From Brasenia schreberi (lineage: Eukaryota > Streptophyta > Magnoliopsida > Nymphaeales > Cabombaceae), in NCBI GenBank assembly GCA_036023115.1, contig JAYKKT010000041.1:3001501-3065500 (forward strand): a DNA stretch of 64,000 nucleotides, given 5' to 3'. Numbering within the stretch: position 1 is the first letter of the stretch; each line of letters begins with the position of its first letter. Position numbers and translations under genes: made by a program. The notes under the pieces were generated by a model. That model did no database searches, had not been told where the DNA came from, and was given only the letters and a program-made list of their open reading frames with translations. Of this stretch, positions 23,280 to 34,775 are shown piece by piece.

Positions 23280-26200
23280 GTTGATGACGACACGTTGTTC
23301 CTGCTATTGCAAGTTGATGAAGCTAGAAAATGCCAGAGAATATTGACCTCCATTCTCAAAAGGTTTCTACAAGACTCATCCGATTGTGGTCCCTTGAGAA
23401 TCATCCCACAAGTATCTTAGATTTTCCTCAAAAAACCTAGAAAATGGTTACATAGATGAAGTAGATCTCAAGGGGGTGCAAAGTGCACTTGAGATACTAG
23501 AGGTGAGATACTTTTGGGAGACAAATAAAGAAAAGTTGATCTTGTTGGAAAGATCTATTACAAGAAACTACAATATAAGAAGAAAAAACATACGCTAAAA
23601 TATAGAAACTATAACTAGATTGGAGCAAGACTAAAAGTAATGCTTTATTGTTGCTTCTGTGATACTTCTTTGTTTTTGTTTCTGTGTCGCTCACTTTTTG
23701 TTACTTTAATAGGTAGATCATAGTCATGTCTTTGGTGTTATCCACTATTATTTCTATCCTTTTCAGGTCCTCCATTTTCTCTTTGGGGACTTCCATATCG
23801 ATACGATTTTTTGTGTTAACATATTGTCCTAGTACGACTCATATCTCTACCCTATTGAGAAGATGAGTGTAACCTCTAATGATACATTCCCACAGTTACT
23901 AGTTGATGAGGTGTGGAGCCTCCCAGAGAATGTTGGCTTCCATTCTTATAGGGTTTTAATAAAGCTCCAACAATTGTGAGCCCTTGAGAATCCTCTCTCA
24001 AGTTTCTTATATTCTCTTTGGAAAGCCTCAAAAATAGTTAAATGGATGAAGTAGATCTCAATCGGTGCAAACTGCACTTGAAGAGTTGATCTTATTGAAA
24101 CGATCAATTACAAGAAACTACAATGCTAGAAAAAGCTAAGCTAAAATATAGAAACTACAACTAGAATGAAGAAAGACTAAAACTAATGCTTGATTGATCA
24201 ATACTTTATTTTTGCTTCCCTGATGATTCTATGGTTTCCCTTTTATAGATTGGTTAAGGTGGTTCTAGGAGCGTTTTTTTATATTCCATTAGTTTCTCTT
24301 CCAACAAATTTTCTGCTTTTATTTTTGCATCGCACACTTGTGGTTACTTTAATGAGTTGATCAGTCGTGTCTTTAGTGTTACCAATTGTTATTTCTGCTC
24401 TTTTCAGGTTCCCCACTCTTTTTGATTCTTCCGTATCGATACGATTTTTGGTATTGACATATTGTCCCTATATGACTCATGTCTGAATACTATTGAGAAG
24501 ATGAGTGGCACTACTAATAACAAGTTGTTTTTGCTGTTGCGAGTCGATGAAGTTGGAGTATGCTAGAAAATGTTGGCCTCCATTCTCAAAGGGTTTCTAC
24601 GACACTCAGACGATTGTGGGCTCTTGAGAATCCTCTCACAAGTATCTTAGATTCTCTTTAAAAGACCTCGAAAATAGTTACATGGATGAAGTGGATCTCA
24701 AGGGGTGCAAACTGCAGTTGAGATACAAGAAATGAGATACTTTTAAGACACAAATAAGGAAAAGTTGATCTTGTTGAAAATATCTTTTTATAAGGAACTG
24801 CAATATAAGAAGAAACAACCTACAATATAAGACGTGCCATAGAATGTTGGGCCTCCATTCTTACAGGATTTGTACAAGGCCAAGGCGATTGGGGGCCCTT
24901 GAGAATCCTCCGTCAATTATCTTATATTCTCTTCGGAAAGCCTCGAAATATTACATGAATGTAGTGGATCTCAAGGGCTGCAAACCTTACTTGAGATACT
25001 ATAAATGATACTTTTGGGAGACGAAAAAAGAAAAGTTACTCTTTTTGAAAAGATCTATTATAAAGAACTACAATATAAGAAGAAAAAACCTAAGTTAAAA
25101 TATAGAAACTACAACTAGAATGGAGAAAGACTAAAGCTAATGCTTGATTGATCCTTGATTGTTTTTTCCTTGATGCTTTTCTGCTTTTATTTCTGTGTCG
25201 CTCACTTATGGTTTCTTTAATGGGCTGATATTGGGTTGATTATAGTCATGCCTTTGGTGTTACTGATTGTTATTTCTGCCTTTTTCATGTCCCCTGTATT
25301 CTCTTTGGGCACTTTCATAGCAATACGGTTTTTTGGTGTTAACATATTGTCCCCATACGATTCATGTATGAACCCTATTGAGAAGATGAGTGTCACCTCT
25401 AATGACATGTTCCCGCTATTGTGAGTCGATGAGGTGTGGATTATGCTAGAGAATATTGGCCTCCATTCTCACAAGATTTCTACATGGCTAAGGTGATTGG
25501 GCCTTTGAGACTCCTCTGTCAAGAATCTGTATTCTCTTCGAAAAGCCTCAAAAAGTTACATGGATGATATGGATCTCATGGGGTGCACACTGCACTTGAG
25601 ATACCAAAAGTGAGATGCTTTTTGAAGACGAAGAAGGAAAAGTTAATCTTGATTGTTACTTCTTTGATGATTCTTTGGCCTCCCTTTTACAGAATGGTTA
25701 AGGTGATTCTAGAAGAGCTTTATCTTTTATTAGTTTCTCTTTTAACACTGTTTGTCTACGTTGATTTTTGTGTTGCTCACTTCTGGTTACTTTATTGGGC
25801 TGATCATAGTCATGTCTTTGGTTGCACCAGCTGTTATTTATGTTCTTTTCGGATCGCCTGGATTATCTTTGTGGATTTCCATATCGATACAATTTTTTGT
25901 GTTAACATATTGCTCTCGGACTCTTGTTTGAACCCTATTGAGAAGACGAGTGTTACCTCTAACGACATTGTTCTCGCTGTTGCGAGTCGATGAGGTATGA
26001 AACATGTTAGAGAACATGGCCTCCATTCTTACAAGGTTTTTACAAGGCTTAGCGATTCTGGGCTCTTAATTCTCCATCAAGTATCTTAGATTCTCTTCGG
26101 AAAGCCTCGAAAATGGTTACATGAATGAATTGGATCTCAAGGGGTGCGGTCTGCACTTGAGATACTAGAACTGAGATACTTTTGGGAGACGTGAAAGGAA

Positions 26201-26600
26201 AAGTCAATCTTATTGATAAGATCTATTATAAAGAACAATGATATCGGAAGGAAAAATCTCATCTAACAAGTAGAAACTACGACTACAATGGAGAAAGTCT
26301 AAAATTAATGCTTGATTGATCAATGCTCGATTGTTGCTTTCTTGATGCATCTCTGACTCTTATTTATAGAGTGGTTAAGGTGGTTCTAGAAGAGCTTTCT
26401 CGTCTTATGTTAGTTTCTCTTTAAACGGTGTTTCTCTACTTTTATTTCTATGCTGCTCACTTTTAATTACTTTAATATGCTGATAATGGGTTGATCATAG
26501 TCATGTCTTTCGTGTTACCAACTGTTATTTATGCCCTTTTTAGGTCCTTTGGATTCTCTTTGGGTTAACATATTACTCCCCGATGACTCATGGGGATGAA
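23280..26600. repeat. Tandem array of six units of about 600 bp
   Basis: A unit beginning around a gttgcgagtcgatgaggt word and continuing through gcctccattct, gatctcaaggggtgca, gcacttgagatact, gaaactacaactagaatgga, tcatagtcatgtctt, atatcgatacgattttt and aaccctattgagaagatgag is repeated head to tail. Using gcctccattct as anchor, units fall at about 23345, 23936, 24574, 24851, 25458 and 26018. Spacings are 591, 638, 277, 607 and 560, so the third unit is truncated. Units differ by many substitutions and small indels. None has a long open frame. Unit features such as tgttagagaa near one boundary and an inner cccttttatagantggttaa stretch resemble a copia-type LTR, so the array could have grown from an LTR. 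Confidence 0.85.
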
Positions 26601-26696
26601 TTGAACTTCATTGATGTTAAAGTAAAAAAATCTTCATCTTGATTCTCAATGGTGATCCTTTATGGAATCTCTTCTGCCATTAAGGTCGTCCCTTGG

Positions 26697-26904
26697 TTAT
26701 AAAAGGAGAGGGGACCTTTTTCCCCTTCTCATGTTATTGCTTTTATGACTTCCATCTTTCTCTGACCTTACCGTTCCTACCTTTTTGTCTGTCATGGATT
26801 TGCTCCACCTTAATAGAGTTTTGCCCTTAGTTGCTTCCTTGGAGGAAGGCATACAGAGGTTCCATATCGCACCTGTATCCTTGTTCAATTTCACTAAAAT
26901 GTAA
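26697..26904 (+). other. TATA-like site and 36-codon ORF, unidentified
   Basis: A ttataaaaggagaggg sequence at about 26697 resembles a strong TATA box. About 95 bases further an ATG at 26794 opens a 36-codon frame (MDLLHLNRVLPLVASLEEG...) ending at 26904; in-frame protein-like text continues briefly after the stop. It looks like a promoter plus first codons of a decayed element or gene. No family recognised. Confidence 0.2.
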
Positions 26905-27922
26905 GCCAATTATTGGGTTGAAACTGCCTTCCATCATTTTGGATACATTCTCGTATGCGTAACCCCCCGGTTGCAAGACGACCACCAGTCCAAGCAGTCG
27001 CCTTTTGCATTGGAGGAGGTGGTGGATGTGTTGGTGGAACTTCCTCTTGCGTCAAAGCTCTGGTGAATGATGAGAGAAAGAGGACTCAGGAGATTATGAG
27101 GGTTTGGTTTGGGGAACGTTGATCGATTGTCTAAAAGAAGCGCTTTATTGGTAAGGCTCCATTTCATGTAAGCCATCCATCTAGATTAGGTCTAAAATGG
27201 GAAGTTCCTTTCATAAGCTTGGTTTCTATTTGAACAATATCTGTATCTACTTATCAATGCACACGCACGCACGCACACACACATATATGTGTGTTTTGGG
27301 TTTGACCAGTACAAATTTTGTTGTAGGAGAATGACTTATTGCAGTTGTGTTTTGGCTACAGATTGGCCTTGAGTTTTTTCTTGTGTTGCAACGGTGAGGA
27401 TGAAGCCGGACAAATACACCAGGTATCGAACTCATGACCTGGAACTTGTGTGTCCTTGCCACATAGGTATTGCTCTTTGTGTTGGCCTTAAGCCTTTCTC
27501 AACAAGCACGGTGTTCAAACTTAGAGGGAAGATTTGATCATATAAAGATAATTAAGGCAAGTTAGAGCTAAAAAAATAGTTATATGAGGGAACATGCAAG
27601 AGGTTCAAGGAGATCAAAATGAAATATGTTTTACCTGCCTACCTTGTCTTCTTGTTATGAATCATTGTCGTTTATATTTTTTCAGTTACCATTATAACAT
27701 TCTAAATTATACTTCTACTCCAAAAAAACAATTGCTAGACATGAGTATAGAAGTGAACACCATCCGGTCACATGGATCTTGCCCACCTTTGACATGCCTA
27801 CTTATAACCATCTATTGTTTTTTTTGTGGCATGAATGTATTTTTAAAAAATATAAGGCTTTTCAAATATCGATGAAGGACAATGTTAGTGGATAACATCA
27901 TTGGTGGAAAGTGGTGAAAAGA
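26905..27922. other. Gene-free stretch
   Basis: It contains a weak tRNA-like box-B word on the minus strand near 27420-27440 (catgagttcgatacctgg) and a short (CA)n run near 27260-27285. No convincing coding frame. Confidence 0.35.
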
Positions 27923-27927
27923 TCCAA

Positions 27928-28039
<112 letters not shown>

Positions 28040-28498
28040 GAGGTAGGCTGCAACGTTCAAAACTAGGCGAAGGTGAAAAGTCAATCATGAGTCAACTTTC
28101 GTCACATAGTCATGATCTAATATTGAGATAGTCCAATTGAGGAAGTGTTCAAGAATCGATCATGATCTAATATTTTCTCTTTTTAAAATCAAGAAAAAGT
28201 TACAAGGGATCCAGTTTTTTGGTGGTATATGCCATGATAGCTAAGTTGGCAGTGGAGAAATAGAACTGTATGTGGTCTACATAATCCCATTTGCCTTTGG
28301 AAAGATACTGCTTCATTTTTTTTATTTGTTATAACAGTTCAAATGCATTTTTCATTAATGAAAATATGTTCTAGTAAGGAAACCCTTAAAATATGTAAAA
28401 TGGTTTTAGATAATATGAAAAAAAGACATGAGCAACGAATAGATTGACTGAGCCACTGAAGAAGGGTTTTCCCACCATATGTGTGTTTTTTCTACCAA

Positions 28499-28597
28499 AG
28501 GAGGCCGAAGCCTAATACACACAGGCACCCCGTGGAGTCGAGCTCGGCACCAAGAACAAGGGCGTTAAAGCACGTTGCCGTTAAGCTCTCTGGATTT
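28499..28597 (-). repeat. tRNA-like SINE copy
   Basis: Minus strand: agagcttaacggcaacgtgc (box-A-like, worn), gagctcgactccacgggg (box-B-like), gtgtgtattaggcttcgg tail. The order is the same as in the other copies. Confidence 0.6.
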
Positions 28598-28599
28598 CT

Positions 28600-29704
28600 C
28601 TACAGGCAATATTCAGAGTAAGAGATCAACAGCCGAACTGAAGCTCTCTCAAATGTCTTCCAACTGTGGAGCTGTGTTTACACAGTTGATGCCCAATGGA
28701 CAGCAAGAAGAAATAATTTACGAAAAAACTAACGTGCGTGCCAAATTTTAGATCCAATTTGAACTTTCTTCAAATTTCAGAAAAAGTAAGATGGGCATTT
28801 AGAAATTGTCGGGAGCTCTTGAAAATTATAAGGGTGGGTGTCACCGGATATTTGAAAAGCAAAGTTTTCAAACATTTACAGTCTACCCACTTTTTTAAAA
28901 AAAATCAGAGAAACTATTTCCAAACTTTCTCTAAAATTTCATAAATAGGTAAGATTCCCTGAAATTCTTGAGTGGGCGGCTGCTGGTTCCTTAGGCGGTC
29001 ATGTAGATCCGCCACTGGCATGAAATATAGCAAAGTTAAGTCATTAAAATTAAATAGATTTTATTTGGATCAGAACCGTATTTGATCCAGTCCATACAAT
29101 TGAACAAAACCCTAAATCGGCCCCACTATACTTCTTCCTTTGATCTTCTTCTATTCCAAGAAACGGGAGGTTGTTAGAGACGATGAAGGCAATATGATGC
29201 TTGCTGTAGATGGATATCCATTGTAGTAAAGTCACGAACCAGTGAGTTCCATTTTGGTGGTGAAAACCGTTGTTTGTTCTTTTGATTATTTTGCTCGTGT
29301 CAGGAGGTTCTATCAAGTCTCTAAGGAAGATTTACATCTATACGAGTGAAGAGGTGAATAGTATGAAAACCAAATAGGGACATGAGGTTTACAACGTTAA
29401 TAAACCATGAATCTAAAGTTTGAATAATTAATAAAAGAGAAAGTTTTAGTTAATGATATTAGTATTTTCATGTGTTAGAAAAACCTAAGGTCTCTATTTG
29501 ATTAATGATAAAAATCTTAAATTTTATTTAATTAATAAAGAAAATTCATGTCCTTCCTAAAGATTAGAAGTTGACGTCTCAAAACGTAGAATTTGAAAAG
29601 CTATAGCATGGTTTTATAAAATTATTCCTCTACTGATTTATATTATATTTTACCTGTGTCGATTGAGCTTAAAATATTATCTATCAACTTACAGCATTTG
29701 ACCG
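28600..29704. other. Gene-free stretch
   Basis: A/T-rich. The open frames here (for example 29050-29316 minus) lack protein character. No RNA gene or transposon end recognised. Confidence 0.4.
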
Positions 29705-29870
29705 AATAGAGGGAACCTCCCGTCGGCGTGTTTTTAGTGGGTATAAAAATGACACTGACCACTTGGATTTATCGCTCGTTCCAGCGTACTTTTTGCTTAA
29801 TCTTCCCTCTCTAGCCGTTCCTCTGCAGGTTGCCTTCGCCCCAACCTTTTCTTCTGTTGTGCAGGAACAA
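29705..29870 (+). promoter_or_regulatory. Promoter and leader, copy 1 (TATA box, CT-rich leader)
   Basis: A TATA box (tataaaa, 29742-29748) follows a cgtcggcgtgttttt word. About 45-110 bases downstream comes a leader reading gcttaatcttccctctct, then agccgttcctctgcaggttg. The same order recurs at 30510-30720. It lies directly upstream of the small ORF at 29902. Confidence 0.5.
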
Positions 29871-29901
29871 GGTGAGAGCCAGAAAGCTGGAACTTTGTCA
29901 A

Positions 29902-30075
29902 ATGGGTTCTGACCGTCTGGTGATTTTCTGGGCAATGGTTCTTATGTTTCTGATGATGGGACTGCCGGCACTGTTAGAATCTGGCTCGAGCACTGAGACA
30001 ACTCTCTACGCCGGCATCATTATTTTTGTGGTAACGAACTTCTATCTCTGCATGGGCATCGTCCTCCTTCTGTAG
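29902..30075 (+). CDS. Small two-helix membrane protein, 57 residues
   Basis: Reads MGSDRLVIFWAMVLMFLMMG, then LPALLESGSSTETTLYAG, then a second hydrophobic stretch ending in CMGIVLLL. It has two clear transmembrane segments (about residues 6-24 and 37-57) joined by a short polar loop with Glu-Ser-Gly-Ser-Ser-Thr-Glu. The codon text is not repetitive, and a TATA box and CT-rich leader lie 150 bases upstream, which favours a real gene. The next upstream in-frame ATG at 29830 sits in the CT-rich leader and is less likely. I cannot name a family. A chance hydrophobic ORF is possible, but the promoter context makes that less likely. Confidence 0.5.
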   Translation: MGSDRLVIFWAMVLMFLMMGLPALLESGSSTETTLYAGIIIFVVTNFYLCMGIVLLL

Positions 30076-30509
30076 TGCCTTCAATGGAGCGATCCCAACA
30101 TCGATGTAGGCTTCCCTGGCGAACCCACCATCTGACGTATGGTGATCTCTTGGCTTTGTCTGTCATAACTTAGGCATGTTTGTCATCTTTGAATAAATGG
30201 AATAAGAAAGAATGAGCTTGTTATCTTTCTTCGTTCCTGTTTTTTGCATATTAGATTAGTAAGTTATGATGTCACAACTAAGTCATAAATAAACCCTTCA
30301 TGAATGACTGGTCTTGTTCTCATTTCCTTATTGGTGTAGTATACTGCAACACATGAAAGATATATCTATATGTATAGATATATCTATATATAGAGAGACA
30401 GAGTACAGACGTTTTCCTGATAGTTTAACTCTTTTAAGGGTGTCGGTTCCGACGAATCTTCCGTTGAAGAGACGAGGTGAAGGGGGCGTCCGGAAAAAGG
30501 AAAGGTGGT

Positions 30510-30720
30510 TAAAGGGGCAGGAGCTTTCCCGCCGGCGTGTTTTCCTACGAGTTAGCCCTATAAAAATGGCCGTCGGTAGTGAAAATCGTGAGCTTCATCT
30601 GTTGGGCATTCTGTGTGCTTCGATTTGGTGCTCTTTCCGGCGCCTCTTTTGCTTAATCTTCCCTCTCTAGCCGTTTCCCTGCAGGTTGCCTTCCCCCCTA
30701 ATCTTTTCTTCTCTCTGGTT
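30510..30720 (+). promoter_or_regulatory. Promoter and leader, copy 2, without an ORF behind it
   Basis: Diverged repeat of 29705-29870: cgccggcgtgttttcc, TATA box (tataaaaa, 30559-30566), then gcttaatcttccctctct and agccgtttccctgcaggttg. The spacing between TATA and leader is about 40 bases longer than in copy 1. Downstream of 30720 the similarity stops and no relative of the 57-residue protein is found. Confidence 0.5.
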
Positions 30721-31771
30721 TTCCGAGGGAATCATTCCGTCTCCCCGTAGTCTCTTCTTGATCACTCTTAAGCCAATTGTGTTTGTATCTGTGGATTGAG
30801 TCCCAGAGAGGTTTTCCTTTGCGATATCCGTCGGGGATAACAACTTTTCGCTGCCTTCCATTGGATAACAAGTGTCCTCCAGCCGATCTCACCATTCGAT
30901 CAAGGCTATGAGTGGTTGATATTAAAAAAGAATGAAAAAGTTATGTATCAACCTTAATTATGTAATATTCATATTTTTTTCTCAATCTCTATCATTCACA
31001 CCTTTAATCATGTGGGTTGAGATTAATTTGAATAAAATTTTCATATGAATAAATTGCATCCTCAATTTATATATATATATATATATATATATACATGAAA
31101 TATTTAAAATTTAAACTATATAACTTTAAAATTTTCAATTGTTTGAACTAAAGTTGGAAATGATTAAATTTTCATATAAAAATCTTTTATTTTAACAACC
31201 TATAATGGGATTTGAATGGAGTATGGAGCATCCTTAATGAATTCCGTCATCTATGAGGAGAAAAGGACTGTCCCCCAAGTAGGTGTGTAACAAAATTGAT
31301 GTTCGGGTAAGGAATACCCATTCTGCCGTTCCATTACCAACCCTGTTCAGCTGAACTAGAAACTAAGTTAGGCCTCCTGACTTTCTTAGTTGATAAACTA
31401 CGTTGCAATCTGAAGTTCCTCCAGCACAAACAAGCATACTCAATTATAGATTTTCACAATACGGGTTTAAAACCGACCTGCCCAATATGGGTTCAGGTTG
31501 TGTATGACCTTTGAATTTGGGTTGACCCGATCAGACGAAAAGGCACAAACACGGCAAGGAAGGAGGAAATACAGGTCCACATACTTTTATCATCCATATA
31601 AAGTACAACGAAGCCAGTTGTTTGGGTTGAGTTTACCCAAACTAGATCCCACTGAAGCCAGTTGTTCGGTCGGTCTGGGATTCGGGTTAGGATGTAAAAT
31701 CCAGATCCTATTTGAAAATGCATAGTTTTAGACCTAAACCATTCAGATCTTAATGAAGTATAAGCACGACG
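30721..31771. other. Gene-free stretch
   Basis: Contains an (AT)n run at about 31069-31093. Two overlapping short ORFs at 31493-31725 on opposite strands lack protein character. Confidence 0.35.
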
Positions 31772-31858
31772 AGCAATAGCTCACCCTGCTAGGGGTCAAC
31801 TCACAAGTTGAAGATCATGGGTTCGATGCCGGGGGTGCATCTGGCTGTTGCCTCCCCA
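31772..31858 (+). repeat. tRNA-like SINE copy
   Basis: Plus strand: caatagctcaccctgctagg (box-A-like), atgggttcgatgccgg (good box B), then gggtgcatctggctgttgcc. It differs from the commoner family in the middle (ggtcaactcacaagttgaag) and may be a sister subfamily. Confidence 0.5.
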
Positions 31859-32479
31859 TAAGAAGAAGTTAAGTTAATAATAATATTGATGCTATCAATG
31901 ATTTATTCAAACGTGACACGAATACTCTACATGAACATGGCAGTCTTCCAGTGCATCACAGTAACACTAAAAAAGATAGAACTGTAAAAGTATAAAGATC
32001 GAGCTGTCTTCGGGTTTTCATGAACATGAATTTCACAACTGTCAAAAAAGAATTGAATTGAAAATTTCGAAAAAAATTATAAAAGTGTTTAAAAAATATA
32101 AAGGACAATTTTACTGCATTTATATCTCACAAAAGAGTTTAGTAAGTAGTTTTGGGCAAATTGTGCTCACTCCTAGATACCGTATTATACACTGAAGAAA
32201 AAACTATATTATCATGCATCACATTTAAAGCTGGAAAAATAATTAAAATGCCAACACCCCCAATTATTATTGAAAATGTTTTGGGCACAAACCCAAACAA
32301 TCAGCAAACCAAAGTCATGAGTTCTCCCACACTATGTGGGTCCTTCATCGGCCCAGACAAAACCAAAGCAAATAACCAAACGACGCCATAAACGATTTAG
32401 GTTCAAAACGGTGCAACTCACCGCCACCAGCCGACGCTCTAAGACAAACAGGGGGGATTGGGACAGGGATGTGCTCCGC
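31859..32479. other. 3' flank of the RRM gene, no gene seen
   Basis: A/T-rich sequence; the part nearest 32480 is presumably the 3' UTR of the RRM gene. The plus-strand frames here have no recognisable content. Confidence 0.35.
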
Positions 32480-34775
32480 CTATGGCCGGCGGAGCACCTC
32501 CCTCCTGACCTGGCGCTGCTGGTTCTTCTTCTTTCGCTTGTAAACTCGAGCCCAGGCATCCCTTCCCTGGATAACCATTTTCACCTTCTTCTCGCCGTTG
32601 AGGACGGCCGCTAGGGCCTCCGGCGAGGTTAGCACCAGCTTTGCAAACAGGGGCCTTGTTCCCTTTGTCCTTTGCATCATCACTTTTTCCACCACGTCTC
32701 CGTAGACGCTGCATTGATTCCACAGATCGTTAGCTTATAGTGCAAACAAACATGGAAGACGCGCATAATATGCAAAAGGACTACAACACCACCAAAGCAT
32801 TTTCCCATACTAGACGGTGCCGGCTACATGGATTCTTTGTTTTAAAGGATAAAGGAAGAAAATTTGCTTTAAAGCACATTGTGTGTAACATCCACCATTA
32901 AAATTTTGTCAGTTTTTTTTGAAAGAGTTCTAATCTTTCAGTATTAGTGCATCATATCACAAGTGCCCTGTTGGGCATGCTTCAATTAAAGAAGAGGGTT
33001 GTCCTTTATATTTTCTTTAAACACTCTTATGAATTCATAAATGATATCTTCTCAAAAAGTACATAAGAGGCATACATACTTAGTTTGAGACGTATGCATG
33101 ATCCAGTTATAAATATATATAAACAAATATATGTATAAAAGAGATGGAAAGAGAGTTTGGTTCATAGTTTGAAGGATAAAACTGAACTATTAGAAGTGAA
33201 GTAAAAGAACTCAAACGTAGTCTTCTATGGTGGCAAGTTTGATATGCATTGCATTCTTTACACTACTAGTGTCATTTATTGGCACGTTAAAAGTGTAATG
33301 AACCCTGGTTCAAAACTGAAGCAAACCAGTACGAATGGTACAGTTTCGTTCAGTTCTACGAATTCAAAAGTGGTTTGCATGGTTTTGTTATCAAAATTGA
33401 GGAACCGACTAGATCAGATTGGTTCCAATATGAGGTTGAGCCTAGCGTAGAACCAAACCTGACCATGAACTAGAGGTGGCTATGTGGGTCTTGTACTATG
33501 CATTCAAAAAGGTCATATGTCACTAAAACTATTGTCACTATAGCTCGGTCTTTAAGTGTGGAAGAGTGCCAACAAGTTCATAAAACACAGTAAAGACTGA
33601 GATGGTGTGATCAAGAAGAGAAAACCATGATCGAACCGGGTGAAGTAGTCTCTAAGCTCCTGAGCTTCTAGCGGGTACCCCCTAGAGAAAGTCACAAATA
33701 AGGTGCGCCCGTCGCCGACCGCCTCCGAGTCCGATCCATCGGTTCCTGAATCAGAGTCTTCATCAAAATGATCTGGACTGTAGCAGGCGGATGCATCCGT
33801 AGACTCCATATCTCGACGTTCGTATGCTCCAGCAGGTACCATTGTAAACGGCGATGACACATTTGGAAGCTGAGCTTGACCCACAGGGTATGGAAATTGA
33901 TGAATCAAGCCGACCGCCCCGCCATGGTAGGGATCGACGACAACCTCATGCGGGTAGGGAACAAACCTTATGACTCCGGCCGGACGCATTGCCGGCTGTA
34001 TAGACGACGATGAGGTCCCGGCTCCCCATTCATGTCTAGCAATGGTATAAGCCGGGTGCACCATGGTTTGGACACCAACTCTGCTGGACGAGCCCTCCAA
34101 GTTCATGTTGTGAACTGGCTGGCCTAGTGGCTCGAGCCCGGCCGCCGTTCTATATGAGCCCGGCTGCTGCATTTCCTCTTTTCTGAAAGGCATTCCAAAC
34201 AAACTTGGTTTAATAAAAGGCTTTACAAGATCGCCGGCGAGGCCGGTCCAAGGATAGGCGCAGCCTATTGCATGCGGGAAAAGCTCGGTGCTGCGCCGGC
34301 TCCCGATTAAGTTGGTTTTCTGCTCCTCGTGCCTTATGGGCACCACTTCAGTCAGGTAACCCACTGCATGGGCCGGGACCATATACAAGTCTTCAAGGGC
34401 GCGGCTTAGGCTGTTGACGACGGTCTCATTGATCCACGGAATGATTTCCGATCGTCGTTCGCCAAATTCTTCAATCGAGAACGCCCGTCTCAACAGCCTG
34501 GCGGTCCATTCTACGCTCATGGGGATGACGGTCGATGGGTCTCTCAAGTAACTGAGAATTCTTTGTGCTTCAATGGCCAAATACGCGATCAACCCATTAT
34601 CGTCGCTCTTTAATACAAAATGAATCACGCTGAGGTGACCGGCGCTCTCTAAGAACAACCAAAGAGCGATCGTCAGAATGGATAGAGTAGGTTCGACGGC
34701 GTAGTTCACCACGAGCCTTGTGAAAAGGCGCCGCTCGCTGCTGTAGAATACTTTGAGTTGGTAGTCGGAAACCAT
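32480..34775 (-). CDS. RRM-domain RNA-binding protein, 2 exons, about 455 residues
   Basis: Exon 1 is 34775-33637 and exon 2 is 32708-32480, split by a 928-base GT-AG intron that cuts the RRM domain. The join falls within an Arg codon after RDYFT and gives ...LRDYFTR-VYGDVVEKVMM. The N-terminus (MVSDYQLKVFYSSERRLFTR, LSILTIALWLFLESAGHLSV) is the helical region typical of a plant-specific family with one C-terminal RRM. The middle is rich in Pro, Gly and Tyr. An acidic-serine stretch (SDSGTDGSDSEA) at about 338-352 precedes the RRM at about 357-435: RNP2-like RTLFVTFSRGYP, then GDVVEKVMM, RNP1-like PLFAKLVLTSPEAL, and VKMVIQGRDAWARVYKRKK. A basic tail follows. It probably acts as an RNA-binding regulator; target unknown. 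Without the join, exon 1 would read through into an unrelated 27-residue tail, so the splice is strongly supported. No damage seen. Confidence 0.85.
32795..32850 (-). mobile_element. Short LINE 3' terminal scrap in the RRM gene intron
   Basis: ttttcccatactagacggtg and the following ccggctacatggattctttg match 10322-10365 at the 3' end of the RTE-type LINE. Only about 50 bases are left. It lies within the intron of the RRM gene, in the same orientation. Confidence 0.55.

Noticed and set aside
23280..26600. Six-unit array considered as a multi-gene cluster or rDNA spacer
   Set aside because: No unit has a sustained open frame and no rRNA sequence is nearby.
32439..32723. Minus-strand 94-codon ORF rich in Gly, Pro and Glu
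   Set aside because: Another frame of RRM exon 2; the spliced frame carries the RRM motifs.
33552..33636. C-terminal 27 residues of the unspliced 407-codon ORF
   Set aside because: They read through a splice donor into the intron; the RRM continues in the exon at 32708-32480.
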